From: Phallus indusiatus
Taxonomy: Eukaryota > Basidiomycota > Agaricomycetes > Phallales > Phallaceae
Reading direction: 5' to 3'
Length of the DNA: 64,000 nucleotides
Assembly: GCA_027605045.1 (NCBI GenBank)
Contig: JAQFWX010000037.1
Location: forward strand, 186,001 to 250,000
The notes beneath the pieces are model-generated. The model was given only the letters and a program-made list of their open reading frames with translations, was not told the DNA's origin and ran no database searches. Within the stretch, counting starts at the first letter, position 1. The number at the start of each line of letters is the position of its first letter. Positions 11,524 to 26,770 of the stretch are shown piece after piece. Position numbers and translations under genes: made by a program.

Positions 11524-13719
11524 TTACTCGCTGGCATCTTCAGTGTCACTGTCGTCCGGCGGCAATGTCATCATGTCATTCAGACTGAAGACGGAAGTTT
11601 AAGGGGACCATCAATAATTAATCTGAGATCAGCGTCAAATTTGACAAAAATAGAAAATTTACCAATGTACAAGGGGTCGCATCACTTTGACAACTTTACA
11701 AACTTGCTCCATAAAATCTGGAGCAAGAACCTCCGAATCAAGGAAACTGAAAGACCGGAAAAATAGCCAGGGTTTTATGTCAAACAAATGGGTTAAAAGA
11801 ACAAAAACAGGCAGTAGCTTCTTACCGATGGATAACCGCGACTGAACGCAATTTTAATAGATCAATATCTCTGGTTAATCAAATTAGACGAGCGATCTTT
11901 GGTGAATGAAAGGAACAACCACCAACTTGTGATCCTTGGGGACACCTTTAGGAGCCGTCTTTAATTCGTCTTCGGCGCCGAATATATTTTGACGTTCTCT
12001 ATTCGGATGAGGTGTAGGCTTCCCGAAAAACTTCACAAATTCAGGATTCGAGATGATCTTCCGAAGACGGGTCGAGTTACGCTTAATATGAGAGCTGGCA
12101 GGTGTGAAGTAAAATTATCAGCTTTTTTTTTCGAATTTTTTCTACGACGCGTTCCACTTTGTTTCACCGAGAACCCCGAAACGCGATAAGAACTTACCGC
12201 ATAGTTGCCAACTCATTTTTCCCAGGTTGCCAAGCACCCGCGGCGACGATACTTCTTCCGTTCGGAATAACTATTTAGTCAAACGCCAAGCTATTAGCCG
12301 TCACGGTCCTTAATTGACGTTGATAAAAAGGAACAACAAACCAGCGCTGTGTCACATTTTATATGTCAGGGCACGTTGACTTAGAAAAAAAACAACCAGA
12401 CAGGAATGAAAAACATACATATGGTCTTAGCGACAGGACAAAAGAAGAAGAAGCCATGTCAATGCACATCAAAGCATCAATTTTGCAATTTCAAATTGGT
12501 TCAAAGAGAAGATTGAAGCACGTATGGATCCTGTCAGACTTGTTATCTCGATTTATGAGACGGAAGGCTTACAATGTGCAAAAATGCCTTTTCGTCCAGT
12601 GCGTGAGAATGAGACGCTAAAGCCTTGCTTATACGGAGTTTTGTCATTACTGAAGCGTATCTTGAAAATAGAAAAAAACGCCGTGAAAAAGCGACAAATA
12701 AACAAAACCATTCACTGCTAAAAATGATACAAGTAGAAGTCTTACATCTCGATAGATCCGGTGGATAACGTCTCGAGGGGGTAATTCGGGAATTTGATCG
12801 TCAATTTCTATCAACAAAGGGGTGAATGTCTCAATCCAGGCAATCCACTCCTTCAAAGACGTAGCAAGGTCTTTCAGTACAAAAACCAATAAATCAGAAA
12901 TCAAATGGAAGAAACCTTTTCCGCAAGCCTATAGACGGGTTCTGGGCGTAATAATTAATGTGAATTTCTTCGCATAAATTGACGGCGCAAGGTGATACAA
13001 ACCGTGTAACTTGAACCTAGACAAGGGTACGCGCGCGCGCAACATTAAAGAACATCCTTAGATGACCGGAGTGGCATGAGAAAAGCAAAATAAACCAACC
13101 ATTCACGATCATTACATTCAGGCTTTGCTAAGTTCTTGAGGAAATTAACCGTGTTTTGTGAAATCTGACCCGGAGGAACTACGGATAAAAGAGAAGAAAA
13201 AATAGCTTAGATCCTCTCATAATTCATTTCAAAAAAAAAAAGAAAAGCAGGGGCCGCGGGAATGTAGATTAATTCCTCGTGTTTTTTGACAAAAATGCAT
13301 TACGAACCTCTTCCTTCGGTTGGAGCCTGAACGACATTTCCAACGATTGTCAATCCTTCACCGCCACTCTCAGCATCACAGAACTCGTTTTCCTCGCCGG
13401 ACTGCCAGGACTGGTCCTCCGGACTTGGCTTCTTCCGTTTTTTGGAAGGGGATTTCCGTTTCACAGCGGCACGAACTCTTTTCCGTTTCTTAGAGGAACT
13501 CGCTCCCTCGTCCGACTCATCGTCTAGCGCGTCGCTGTCAAGTTCCACTGCTTCTTCTTCCGAGTCCGATGGCACGTCCTCCTCTGACTCGAGATTTGAC
13601 CTCTCCGATAGGCGGTCGTCGTCGTGATCAGTTTTCCGTTTATTTTTACTACCACGTGAAGTCGCGTTTTTCTTGACTTTGGAGTTTTGAGTTTGTTTAT
13701 TACGAGCTGCAGGAGCCAT
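11524..13719 (-). CDS. DUF2461 (TIGR02453) family protein with micro-exons
   Basis: Eleven exons: 13719-13308, 13178-13100, 13016-13003, 12941-12916, 12850-12746, 12660-12573, 12270-12198, 12094-11927, 11870-11826, 11746-11663, 11584-11524 (384 residues). The first 137 residues are lysine/acid-rich and look disordered and nuclear. The DUF2461 domain follows: NFLKNLAKPECNDREW, FKLHEPVYRLAEKEW, IHRIYRD (ending near residue 212), RFSNDKTPYK, AAGAWQPGKNELATMR and DIDLLKLRSVAVIHRF. The family is widespread but its function is unknown. Two micro-exons (14 and 26 nt) are needed to build the conserved core. Intron 12271-12572 (302 nt) is far longer than its neighbours and the protein is about four residues short there, so a further micro-exon may be missing from my model. 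Confidence 0.85.
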
Positions 13720-13865
13720 GATTATGCACGAAAGTTTTTTGATGAGCTGAGGGAACTAAGGCACAGATGTCGCCACAGGCGTCTATATTGTCCTTTCAAT
13801 GACGTAATTGACTATTCATTCGTACATGCTGCAGATAATCTCATACACAAAAAAAGTTTTTTCCG

Positions 13866-15220
13866 TTACTTTCCTCCTTCTTTGATATATTTCCCCAGAT
13901 CTATTTTTTCCCCTTTACTGTTTAAACCAACTTCAATAAAAGCAACGTCTTTTAACGTCTCCCAGGGATTTCCGATTTCAATAGTGCTTTCACCAAAAAT
14001 GGCATAGGCCCAAAACTCAAGTTCACGTTGAATATCGTCTAATTCGAATTCAAGAATTTTGACTCCTTCTTTCTTCTTGTGAATCGTCACTTTCTTGAGC
14101 CCATCCGCCTGTCGATAGTCAATCCAGCCGAGGTCACCAGTGATCGTGAAAGACGCGGCTTTACGAGAGTCGTCTGGTCCACCTTCCGATCGTTCAAATA
14201 GGCCATGACAGCCGTCACTTGAATGAACAAGAGCTGTCATGGTATCCACTGGATCCAGGTGTTCCAAGTTGAGGGAAACATAAGCAGAGAGGCTTTCAGG
14301 TTCAGAGGGTAAAACAATGCGCAGGACTGCGGCAGAATGCTAAAACGTCAGGGGTTGCCGGTGAATGGCATTTCTTCTTAGGAAAAGATAGGAAGATAAG
14401 CTTACGACACCGCCATCAAGCTAAGCACATGAAAAAAATTAATTTAAGGATTAGGTTAGTGGAGAGGAAAAACCAACGAACCAGAAATCCACCTTGGTAC
14501 TGCATATATGGGCAAGGGTTAAATTAAATGAAATGAAAGAGTTAGGTTTCTCCGAAATGAACGATTAAAGAATGAATGACTAACCTCCGGTACGGTTCTC
14601 CAGGGAGTATTATACCAAGGGCTGTCTTTGCTGATAGAGCCAACCGCATTGAGATTCCACCATGCGACTTTGCCTATTTCACCAGACTTGATCAACTTGC
14701 CGAGTTCTCTATTGGCCGTCGAGGCTTCCTCATTCTCAGCAACCCGCCATATCAACTTCTCTTTATATTTTCCCTCATATTCCTTAATTAACGAGATTCC
14801 CTCAGCCACGGAGGGGGCGATAGGTTTCTCACTGAGGACGTGCTTGCCATGCTCCCAGGCGCGCTTGATAACATCCGGCTGCAATGTTATCGGTAAAGCG
14901 ATCATGACAGCATCAATGTCGGGGCTTGATAGGAGTGCATTGAGATCGCCGTCTGGGCCACCTTGATCGTGATAGACTGGAAGAGGAGAAGATAGAGCCA
15001 AAACCTCCTTGGCTATTTCGGCGAAAGTAGAGGCGGATTTGAGGCTACGTGAATACACTCCCCGGAGAGAAATTATCGATTGTATTTTAGCGAGAGTCGG
15101 AAGATATGCTTGAGAATTGTCAGATGACACTTGATTAAAATTGTGAATTACTTTACCTTTGGTAGGGAACAATCCAGCACCGATCAGCGCGACCTTCAAG
15201 GGTCTGGAGGGCGATGGCAT
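13866..15220 (-). CDS. Gfo/Idh/MocA-family NAD(P)-dependent oxidoreductase
   Basis: Exons 15220-15157, 15108-14585, 14499-14482, 14420-14406 and 14339-13866 give 364 residues. VALIGAGLF at residues 10-18 is the dinucleotide-binding turn of a Rossmann fold, and HVLSEKPIAP near residue 113 is the EKP signature of this family. The conserved YQGGFLLDGGVH segment is assembled from two micro-exons of 18 and 15 nt. These enzymes oxidise or reduce sugars, inositols or similar polyols; the substrate cannot be read from sequence. There is no signal peptide, so it is probably cytosolic. It lies head-to-head with the beta-glucosidase gene, 656 bp apart, which would allow shared control. Confidence 0.87.
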
Positions 15221-15876
15221 CCTGATGATGATGATCGCTGAAATTGAGTGACTGAGAGTTCAGTGTGGTATATGCCAGTGATTTGTCAGCAAGGACCTTT
15301 TCCGTAACTCCGGAGGGAATTATAAGAGGGTTTTTTTTTCCACACAAATTTACAAAAATTTCTGGAATGAAAAGGGGTGGTAAATTATTGAGCACTACCG
15401 GTCCGTTAGCCAAGTTTGGGATAAAAATGTGATAATTTCAGCGAGACTATTTCGAGCGCCCGTCCGTGGGTCCTGGCATGGGACCCGATTCGGAATATGT
15501 TACTGTCACTGGCAGAAGGCCACTTTGAGCGAAAATTCGATGATAAATGTTTAAAATTAAATAAACCTTGATAATTTGGCTTGGAAGGGGTAGTGTTCTC
15601 ATGCAAGAAGACGGGCCTGTGTAGACTGATAACCTAAAAACGGATGGAACGAGGCCCGTGCGGAACATCGTCGGCAAGTTTTCACACTTTTTTCCTGAAA
15701 ACAGGAAAATGGCAAAATGGCCGCCTGCGCGGAGTAATCTCGGGATTATAAACTCCGACACCATCCTCTCGTCCTCCATTGACCATGATAACTTGCAAAT
15801 ATTCCCCGTCCTTTATATATTCCGCCTCCGGTCCCTCCACATCCTCCCCCGCACTCCCCGCATTTCCTATCCCACA
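15221..15876. promoter_or_regulatory. Divergent promoter region
   Basis: This 656-bp gap separates the oxidoreductase (minus) from the beta-glucosidase (plus). A clear TATA element (tttatatatt) lies at about 15811-15820, some 60 bp before the beta-glucosidase start. A T-run is present near 15330. No gene is visible. Confidence 0.55.
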
Positions 15877-19331
<3,455 letters not shown>

Positions 19332-20043
19332 GCGTGAAGTTCCGGAGAGGGTGGAAGTTGGGAGGAGTGGATGGAAGACCACATGATTTGAGAGAGAAAT
19401 ATAAAGATAGGCTTCGGGAGAGAATATAGTTCTTTTTGGCTACAAACGCCTCCGACTCCGATTTGTAACGGCGTCGATTTTCTTTCATTCTTTTCATTCT
19501 TTTCTTTTTCTCTCAATCTTTCCCTATTCCCTCTTCTTATCCTGATTTTTTGATCGTTGGGCGAGAAGAGATGACATGTCCCAATGTGATCATGATCTAT
19601 GACTTGTAGAATTTTTAGCTTATCGTTCTTCCCGTCTACGTTTCCCTTCCGCAATAACTATCAACCTCAATTTTTTCCTGTACATCTTTTTGAATATTTC
19701 ATTCCCCTTCTCTTCTCTTCTCTTCTGTAATTATTATGGTGCTTGTGTAGTAGTTTTGTTGTATGTATACGTAAGGAGTATTATGCAATGAACTTAAAAA
19801 ACCTAACCTTGACTGAGTAAACGATCCATGGGGACCCATTGGAATTTGCTTCTTTTGGACTGACATTCCCACACAATTCACGTACCAACTCATTCACGAC
19901 ATTATCGAGGACAGTGTTTTCCTCTCGGTAGGAGGTGGAGAATTCAAAAACGAGAAATTCAAAAAAAAGATTACAAAAAGAAGAGGAAAATAATATTTTC
20001 TTTTCTCCCCTTTTTTTCCTCCCTTGTCGCGCGCTATTAGCGG
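19332..20043. other. Intergenic region
   Basis: The 3' flank of the beta-glucosidase and the promoter of the following regulator. The sequence is rich in TTC/TCT pyrimidine tracts. I see no gene or RNA. Confidence 0.5.
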
Positions 20044-22779
20044 ATGGAACGCAGATTGCTCCCCATTGCGTCTGTTCCAGTTTCAGCTCCCACCAGCGCA
20101 TCTCCAATTATCTCACAATCCGTGTCGAACCCGATTATATCTAGCACAGCCACTTCTTTGCACAACTTGACTAGCGAGGAATCAGTCAGAAGAGACGACC
20201 CAAGCCAAGCTCAAGTTGCTGTAGCTTCTAGTGCTGGTGCTATGCAAAATCAAGGGGCCCAAGCTAAACGACGGGGCAAGAAGGAGGGCGATGGAGAAGG
20301 CGGTGGTGCTGATGAAATCGAGGATCCTGCTGCTGCTGGAGCAGCGAAGAAGAAGACGAAACGCAGAAAGGTGGATCATGCATGTGTCTATTGCAGGTTA
20401 GTAGCAGCAGCAGCCTATTAACATCTTTTTTGTTTTGTTTTCAAACCCAACTTGTCCCGAAAAATTGATAATTGCACTCTTTTTTACCCCTCTTTTACAT
20501 TTATTATTGAATAATCATTTTTCTCATCATTTTTTCCTAGACGATCTCATATGACTTGTGATGCCGGACGGGTGAGTAAAACAACGAACGATCCTCATGT
20601 TATTGTTCTTTGCGCCTTGCGCATTCTTTATTTTTCTTAGTTGTGGTTTTATTGTCTTGATGTGGTACATTTGCTGACGCGGTTTCACCCGTAGCCTTGT
20701 CAGAGATGGTAAGATCCTGCGATATCATTCGATTAATCTTGTCTGACTTGAATAAAACCTTATTTTTTTTTTTCTGCTTTCCACAAAAGCATCAAACGTG
20801 AAATTGGTCATTTATGTCACGATGAGGTCAAACCTTCCCAACGAGAAGTTCGGGAGCCTTCGGTTCCAACCAACAATGCATCAACTTCCTCCCTATCCCG
20901 TTCTAATCTGCAAGATCCTTATCCTATTCCAGGTGAGTTGATCCGACGTCACGTCTTAACTGCGTCGTCGTTTCTCTTCTAAACATCTTCTATTTAAATG
21001 CTCAATGATGTACGTGTTTTTTTCCCCTTTTCCTTCTTTTCACAGCACCAGACAATAATAGCCAGTTACCATACAATATGCAAACCCTTACGGCGCCTCC
21101 AGACTCAACGCCGGGTTCCAATTGGCCTATAGTCACCCAAGCACCTTTTCCATATGGATCTCAAAATGCTGGGAACGAGTTTGCTGTATTAACGTGGGTA
21201 CCCAGTTATGAAGTTTCTGCATCCGGGATTGACAGCTCCTGTTTTACGCAAGTGATTTCCTCCAATCATTGGATGATCGTTCCTTTTTTGGTGCGCCGCA
21301 AAATATTTTTCCACCACCACTGCCTCCGGATATTTCCCCACCCTCGGCATCAATACCAACCCAGCTTCAACAGCAACCACAACAACAACAGCAACAGCAA
21401 CCGCAGCCGCCTTTACCTCAGCATCACCAGCAGCCCCCAACACATCACATCCCACCTCAACATCCTCAGCATCCTCCTCAACATCCTCCTCAGCATCCTC
21501 CTCAAATTCCACAACAGCAACAGCATATACCGCAACACCAACATCAGCAACAACCTCAGCCTCAACCCCAGCCTCCACAGCCCCAGTCACAGCACCCGCC
21601 ACAACCTCCGGCATCGCCTATTCTTCCGGCTGCTACTAAAACAGAACAATTTCTGCTTACAGCTGCTGATCAGGAATCAGGCTCCCGTGATGAACGCTTG
21701 GCACGAGTAATACATAGCAAATATGAAGCCGGATTATTAAAACCTTATAATTACGTTAAGGGATACGCGAGGTTGTCTCGCTGGATGGACCGAAAGTTAG
21801 TTTAGTTTCTTTTGATTCGGAGTATATGATACAGGTGACGAACTAACGGTCACTTAGTGTATCACAAGACTCTAAGCAGCAGATATTAGCACCGTTATCA
21901 GTATTAAGACCCAAGTTCCGAGTAAGGGCTACTTTCTTTCTTCTACTTGCAAATGAGGTGACAATTCTTTGTAGAGTATAGCTCAATCTTTAACCGATAT
22001 GGTAATGCCGATATTCCTTACATCTCATTTACGTATCTCATTAGGTTATCCTAGGACCTTGTATTTATTGAGGAAGCATTCGAGCGACTTCTCTTGGATT
22101 ATGACCGTGTATTCTCTGCTATGGGTATTCCAGCATGTCTGTGGCGACGTACTGGAGAGATATATAAAGGGAACCGAGAGTTTGCTGAACTTGTAGGCGT
22201 CGAGGGACGTATGCTACAAGACGTTAGTACCATTTCGTCTTCTAGCCTTTTGATTTTTTTCTCTAAGCTCAAACATTGCGTAATACAGGGCAAACTTTGT
22301 ATTTATGAATTGATGGCAGAAGAGTCTGCCGTAAATTATTGGGAGGTATGATCGCTCTTTTCTTTCTTCAGTTCTTTCTGATGTATGTCCTCATGATCCA
22401 AAAAATGACTGATCCATACTCTAAATAGAAATATGGCCACGTAGCATTTGACACTGGTCAAAAGGCTGTCTTAACGTCATGTGTCTTGAGATACAAACCT
22501 AATCTGTCGCTGAGTTTGGGTGCGGGAGGATCCGGAGGTATGGGTCATCAGCTGAGAGCCCACTTTTGGGTATAAGAATTGATTGAATGGTTGATTTTTT
22601 CTTTTCTTTCTTTCTGTACAGCCTCGACGAACTCGAATTCGTACAATTATCCGGGCAACAAAAGGGGAAACCCGGAACTGGCTGAACAAACTACCATTAA
22701 TTGTTGCTTTTCGTTCACGATACGACGAGATACCTGGGGAATTCCTAGTATGATAGTTGGCAACTTTATTCGACATTGA
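20044..22779 (+). CDS. ERT1: Zn2Cys6 transcription factor with PAS domain, ERT1/AcuK type
   Basis: Twelve exons: 20044-20396, 20541-20571, 20695-20708, 20790-20932, 21046-21193, 21253-21795, 21858-21921, 21975-22001, 22055-22222, 22289-22345, 22429-22537, 22622-22779; 604 residues. The zinc cluster starts with Cys114-x2-Cys117 and has spacing CX2CX6CX5CX2CX8C (HACVYCRRSHMTCD, then PCQRC made by a 14-nt exon). A Gln/Pro/His-rich stretch covers roughly residues 250-370. A PAS-like domain follows (FRSIAQSLTDM, SAMGIPACLWRRTGEIYKGN), and the end CCFSFTIRRDTWGIPSMIVG is typical of the ERT1/AcuK/RDS2 group, which switches on gluconeogenic genes during growth on non-fermentable carbon. It acts in the nucleus. 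The acetyl-CoA synthetase gene 4 kb away is a plausible target by function, but I saw no tested binding site. Confidence 0.88.
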
Positions 22780-23207
22780 TGATGTATGATGTTGATAAAC
22801 GCCCCTTTTTTATTTTTTTCACGAAAAGCATTGACGCTTTACTTTATTTGTTTTGGATACACATACCCTTTGTGGTAACGATCTTATCCTTCGGTTGTAG
22901 TTTAGCGTTATAATGCGCGTTCCAACTATTTATTTAGGATTGTGTTTTTACTGTTATTAATCGGACAGTTTTATCTGGGAGTGTCAATGATATTATTATT
23001 CTGTAAAACGTCGGAAACATTTGTGTTGTTCTGAAAGGTCGAGATGATCCCACATTTGGACGTTTGTGTGAGAAAGAGGACGAGCTGCGCATTGTCTTTT
23101 TTGATTGCTACAACTAAAAATACATATACTGCGTAGTATGATATCACGTCCGAGGTATCGTTTAGTACAGATGAGATAGATAATCATGTCGGATGACCTT
23201 GACAGCA
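22780..23207. other. Convergent 3' region
   Basis: Shared 3' region of the convergent ERT1-type gene and the PP4-type phosphatase gene. No coding or RNA signal is visible. Confidence 0.5.
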
Positions 23208-24731
23208 TTACAAAAAGTATTCTGGTGGCGGTCGTTTGGCCGGGATAGAACGCACGCTCTGTACAACAAAAAAGGGCTAAATGAGATACTGTTTCACCCG
23301 AGACAAGTCTCCGCGTCTTACCAAAGGTGCATGTGAAAATACTTTGTACTCTTGCTGTAGTTGATCGTTCAGCTCCAATATAGAGGCGACATTGCCGCAC
23401 CTAACCAACGTAGTGCGTTCAGATCATGCTAAGGTTGAAAGGAGGGAAAATAAATTTCTTACCGATAACAATAATTCGGCGCACTCCAAACAGTAACAAT
23501 CGTTTTGTCAAACATCATTTTAAACCCTTCCATAGCCAATTGATGCGCACGCGCGATCAAGTCAATGTCATTGTCATGCGCAAACTTTTTCGTAATATCC
23601 CCTCCGAAAAGGAATCCAGCGCCTCGGGGGGATATATTCCATCCTTCGATTTCTAAAGAGGTAAAGAAAGAGTAAGAAAAAAAGGGAAAGGAAGAAGAAA
23701 AAGGTGAAAGAAAAAAGGATTTTAAAAGCAACGTGTTGATATTATGTAGGATAGGACAGGATAGGATGAGACCGGGACCAACCGTCTGGATCTGACCATA
23801 GCAGGTCACACATCGCTCCGTCATGGGGAACTTCTTGTTTTCTATCTATACCGCGTATCTAAATATAACGCCTTAGGATATACAGCTGCTTATGAAAGGA
23901 TATTTAATGTTTACCTGATCGATGGTTGTAAGTGAAGGACTGAGACCTCCATGTACGCAGAAGACACGACCGTCGATTATAGCACCTAAAGCGAGATAGT
24001 CAAATACTTCACAGCAGTATCTCCACACGTTGGGTGAACCGTATTTTCTTTGACATTCGTCGTAAAAGCCGTAAACTGGGCGTGAAATGAGAATTAAGAT
24101 CGAAAGTCAGCGCGTTGTGCCCCCACTCTCATTGCCAGCAAAGGCTTTGAGCTCTCTCTCTCTCACCTTGCGTAATTTGACGAGACTCGTGGTTGCCTCG
24201 TATTAAGGTGATGCGATCTGGATAGCGGACTTTATAGGCCAATAACAGTAGAAATGTTTCGACGCTGAAGTATCCTCGATCTACGAAGTCGCCTGAAATG
24301 GGAGAATATCGATATATCAGTAAAGCAGAAATGAACACAGAGAAGCTGTAAAAAGACTGACCCATGAATAAATAATTCGTCGAAGGGCACATTCCACCAA
24401 CTCTAAACAGCTCCAGCATATCGTAAAACTGACCATGAATATCACCGCATATCTTATAAAATAAGAACAGAGCTCAATTATTAAACGTCAGATACGAGAA
24501 GATAGTCTCATTTCACTTACAGTAACAGGAGAATACACATTCTGCACGTTTCCCTCCTCTATCAAAATTTCACGAGCTTTAAGGCATAGCTGTCTTACGG
24601 CGGCTTCGGATATGGGCTCACAGCGCAAAAGCTGTTCAATGTGTCTGTAAATTCAGCTCTTCGTTTGATTATTTGTTTTATTTTGGAAAGAGAGATATAG
24701 CCGGAATAACTGACCTATCTAGAAGACTCAT
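23208..24731 (-). CDS. PPH3: Serine/threonine protein phosphatase catalytic subunit, PP4 (Pph3) type
   Basis: Nine exons: 24731-24715, 24644-24521, 24452-24362, 24292-24167, 24075-23915, 23858-23783, 23652-23463, 23400-23322, 23258-23208; 304 residues, close to the 307 of animal PP4. The metal-site motifs are all present: GDIHG (50-54), GDFVDRG (78-84), RGNHE (109-113), and later [10 protein letters not shown] and WSAPNYCYR. The C-terminus ends in YFL, the methylated tail of the PP2A/PP4/PP6 group. PP4 acts in DNA-damage recovery and nutrient signalling. Assignment to PP4 rather than PP6 or PPG1 rests on length and on [13 protein letters not shown] and [12 protein letters not shown]; the group itself is certain, the subgroup likely. 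Confidence 0.88.
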
Positions 24732-25146
24732 GGTGGATGGGACTTGGAATTCGGGTTTTACGTAATATGCGGTTATTTTTAGTCTTCCAGGCTCTCAACG
24801 TCAACAACGACGACTCGTGTCAACTATACTGTGCACACAATTGTAAACCAAGTTTGTCGAAAACGTGGTTTTATCGAAGAACTTTCATGGGCAGGACGAA
24901 AGACGCGCTCAAAGTCGTAATACCACGCGCTGTGGTTGATACACGTCAACGACGAACACGATGGAAAAACACGTCGATTTTGTCATAATGTTTAACACGG
25001 TAGCCGATACAAGAAGTACAAGACGAAAGCGAAATATCAAATACAATTACAGCGTATTCGCGAACGCTCCTTGGTTCGAAAATCACACCATCAAGCGACC
25101 AACCATCTCCAAAAATTTGCTGGGGTCGTCCCAATAAAGCTATCAA
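24732..25146. other. Intergenic region
   Basis: Promoter side of the phosphatase and 3' flank of the hydrolase gene. The minus-strand frame over 24946-25146 reads out of the hydrolase's last exon in another frame and is not supported as a gene. Confidence 0.45.
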
Positions 25147-26386
25147 TCAAGCAGGATCCATGATTTTCTTCTAAACGTCTACCTGCAAGAAGAATATCAA
25201 GACTTACGAAGTGATTAATCCCTTGGAGGCAATTAGGCTCATATCCCCTGACCCAACCCCCTTCCGGGTTCGCACGCAATTCCTGCACCCATTTTTCTAA
25301 TCTTCGTTGCGTGAAAAGCGTAGTCCAGGAGGTTTTATCCCCGTACAACGTACGAACGGGAACGTCGGGCCATGCAACAGGTATATCCGTAGTCTCAGCT
25401 CCAGTCTCAAGTTCAACGCTAATACTACTCCGCCCAGTAAACACCCTCTCCAAAATCCCCAGATTCACATTCTGATCGATCACAAAGTAAACAAGATCCG
25501 CGCGTAAAAGGGCTTTGTGATATATAATCTCTTCGTGCTCTTCCCGAGTGAATTGGGCGACTGTGGAAGGTTTATTTAAGGAGGGTTTGCTTTGACTCAA
25601 AAGGACTGCGTCGCCGGATAAAACTGCTTCGGCGGGGTGTTCGAAATATGAGGCGATCCAGTTGCAAAATTGGGCTACTCGTTCTTCTTTTGGAATGGAT
25701 TCGTCTGTGAGAGGGTGGTATGCGTTTGGTGGAGGCGGGAATAAAACCGTTCCCTCTACAGCGTACAAGTGAGTATTCTTATATTCATATCAAAGTCTTT
25801 TGTGCTTACCATGTAAAATATAGCTCCTAAAATACGGCGCAAGTTTCTCAACAAGATTTGGAAACAACCCGCCAAACGCCAACACCGACATCCCCTGTAA
25901 ATTCCCAAGCGACGTACCCGAAATCGAGAACCCACCACCTCCTTCATCTCGAGGCAACACCCATCCTCTCTCAACAAACTCCTTAATAAACAACAAAATC
26001 TCTTCAACACGTCTCACAAACGACCCTAACCGTTTCGCAGTCGACCCATGCACTACAGCTTTTACATCCTCATCTTCGAGCTCCGTCGAACCGGGATAGT
26101 CTCTTCGTATAATAGCGACGAATCGGATGTTGTATTGCGTTGATTTGTGGAGTACGCGTTTGAATACTGGAGCGTAGAACGAGCCGCCGTGGAGCATGAA
26201 GAGTGTTTTGTATGGTTCAGATTTGGCGGCGTTTATGGTTTCGTTTCCATCGTTTCCATCTGTAGATATGGATGTAGATGGAGGTCCGCTGTCGAAATAA
26301 GACAGTGAGACTTTGGATTTTACTTCAATAGTGCCTCTGAGCATGGTGTAATGCTGAGATGGGAAAGAAGGATGATTGCTTCTCAT
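25147..26386 (-). CDS. Alpha/beta-hydrolase fold protein
   Basis: Exons 26386-25810, 25755-25208 and 25167-25147 give 381 residues. HGGSFY at residues 66-71 is the oxyanion-hole region, SGTSLGN around Ser159 is the nucleophile elbow (GxSxG), and GINHF near the end carries the likely catalytic histidine. The protein has no signal peptide and is probably a cytosolic esterase or lipase-like enzyme; basidiomycetes carry many paralogues with unknown substrates. The last intron is uncertain: splicing 25207-25168 gives a short end NHFKIMDPA, while reading through would add about 30 unrelated residues and stop at 25091. A start at 26344 (MLRGTIEV) is also possible. Confidence 0.75.
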
Positions 26387-26770
26387 TGTTTATTGAGCTA
26401 CTCAGACTCGGTCAGCTGAACCCGGAAGCTAGAATTCTGTAACATGTTCTGTATTATTATTACTATCAAGCACCTTCGTTTTCTTTTTATCATTTTGTAC
26501 AAATACAAAATTCAACATTCAACGAAACCTCTACGCAATACCGTTTGTAAAAGAGAAAGTGAGAAAGAAAAAGGGAATAAAACGTCAGAAATTGAGCAAG
26601 ACATGCAAATAAATGACGTTTAATCGTTACACATAGAAGAAGAAAAGAATTAATAAACAAAAAAAGGAATACAAGAAAGAGGGAAAAGTATTATGCGCGG
26701 GATTAAAAGGCATAGAAATACGGAATTGAGTTTGAAATCCCAGTCAGTCGACGCGTGTTATGATAGCCAA
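26387..26770. other. Intergenic region, A-rich
   Basis: Spacer between the hydrolase start and the acetyl-CoA synthetase stop. It is rich in AGAAA tracts at 26540-26690. I see no gene. Confidence 0.5.

Noticed and set aside
21189..21614. Minus-strand 141-codon ORF opposite the Q/P/H tract
   Set aside because: It is a mirror of the CAG/CCT repeats (Glu/Val/Ala/Asp-rich, no domain) and lies over a well supported exon of the regulator.
24946..25146. Minus-strand 66-codon ORF after the hydrolase
   Set aside because: It lies past the supported last exon in another frame, with no conserved motif; best explained as 3' flank.
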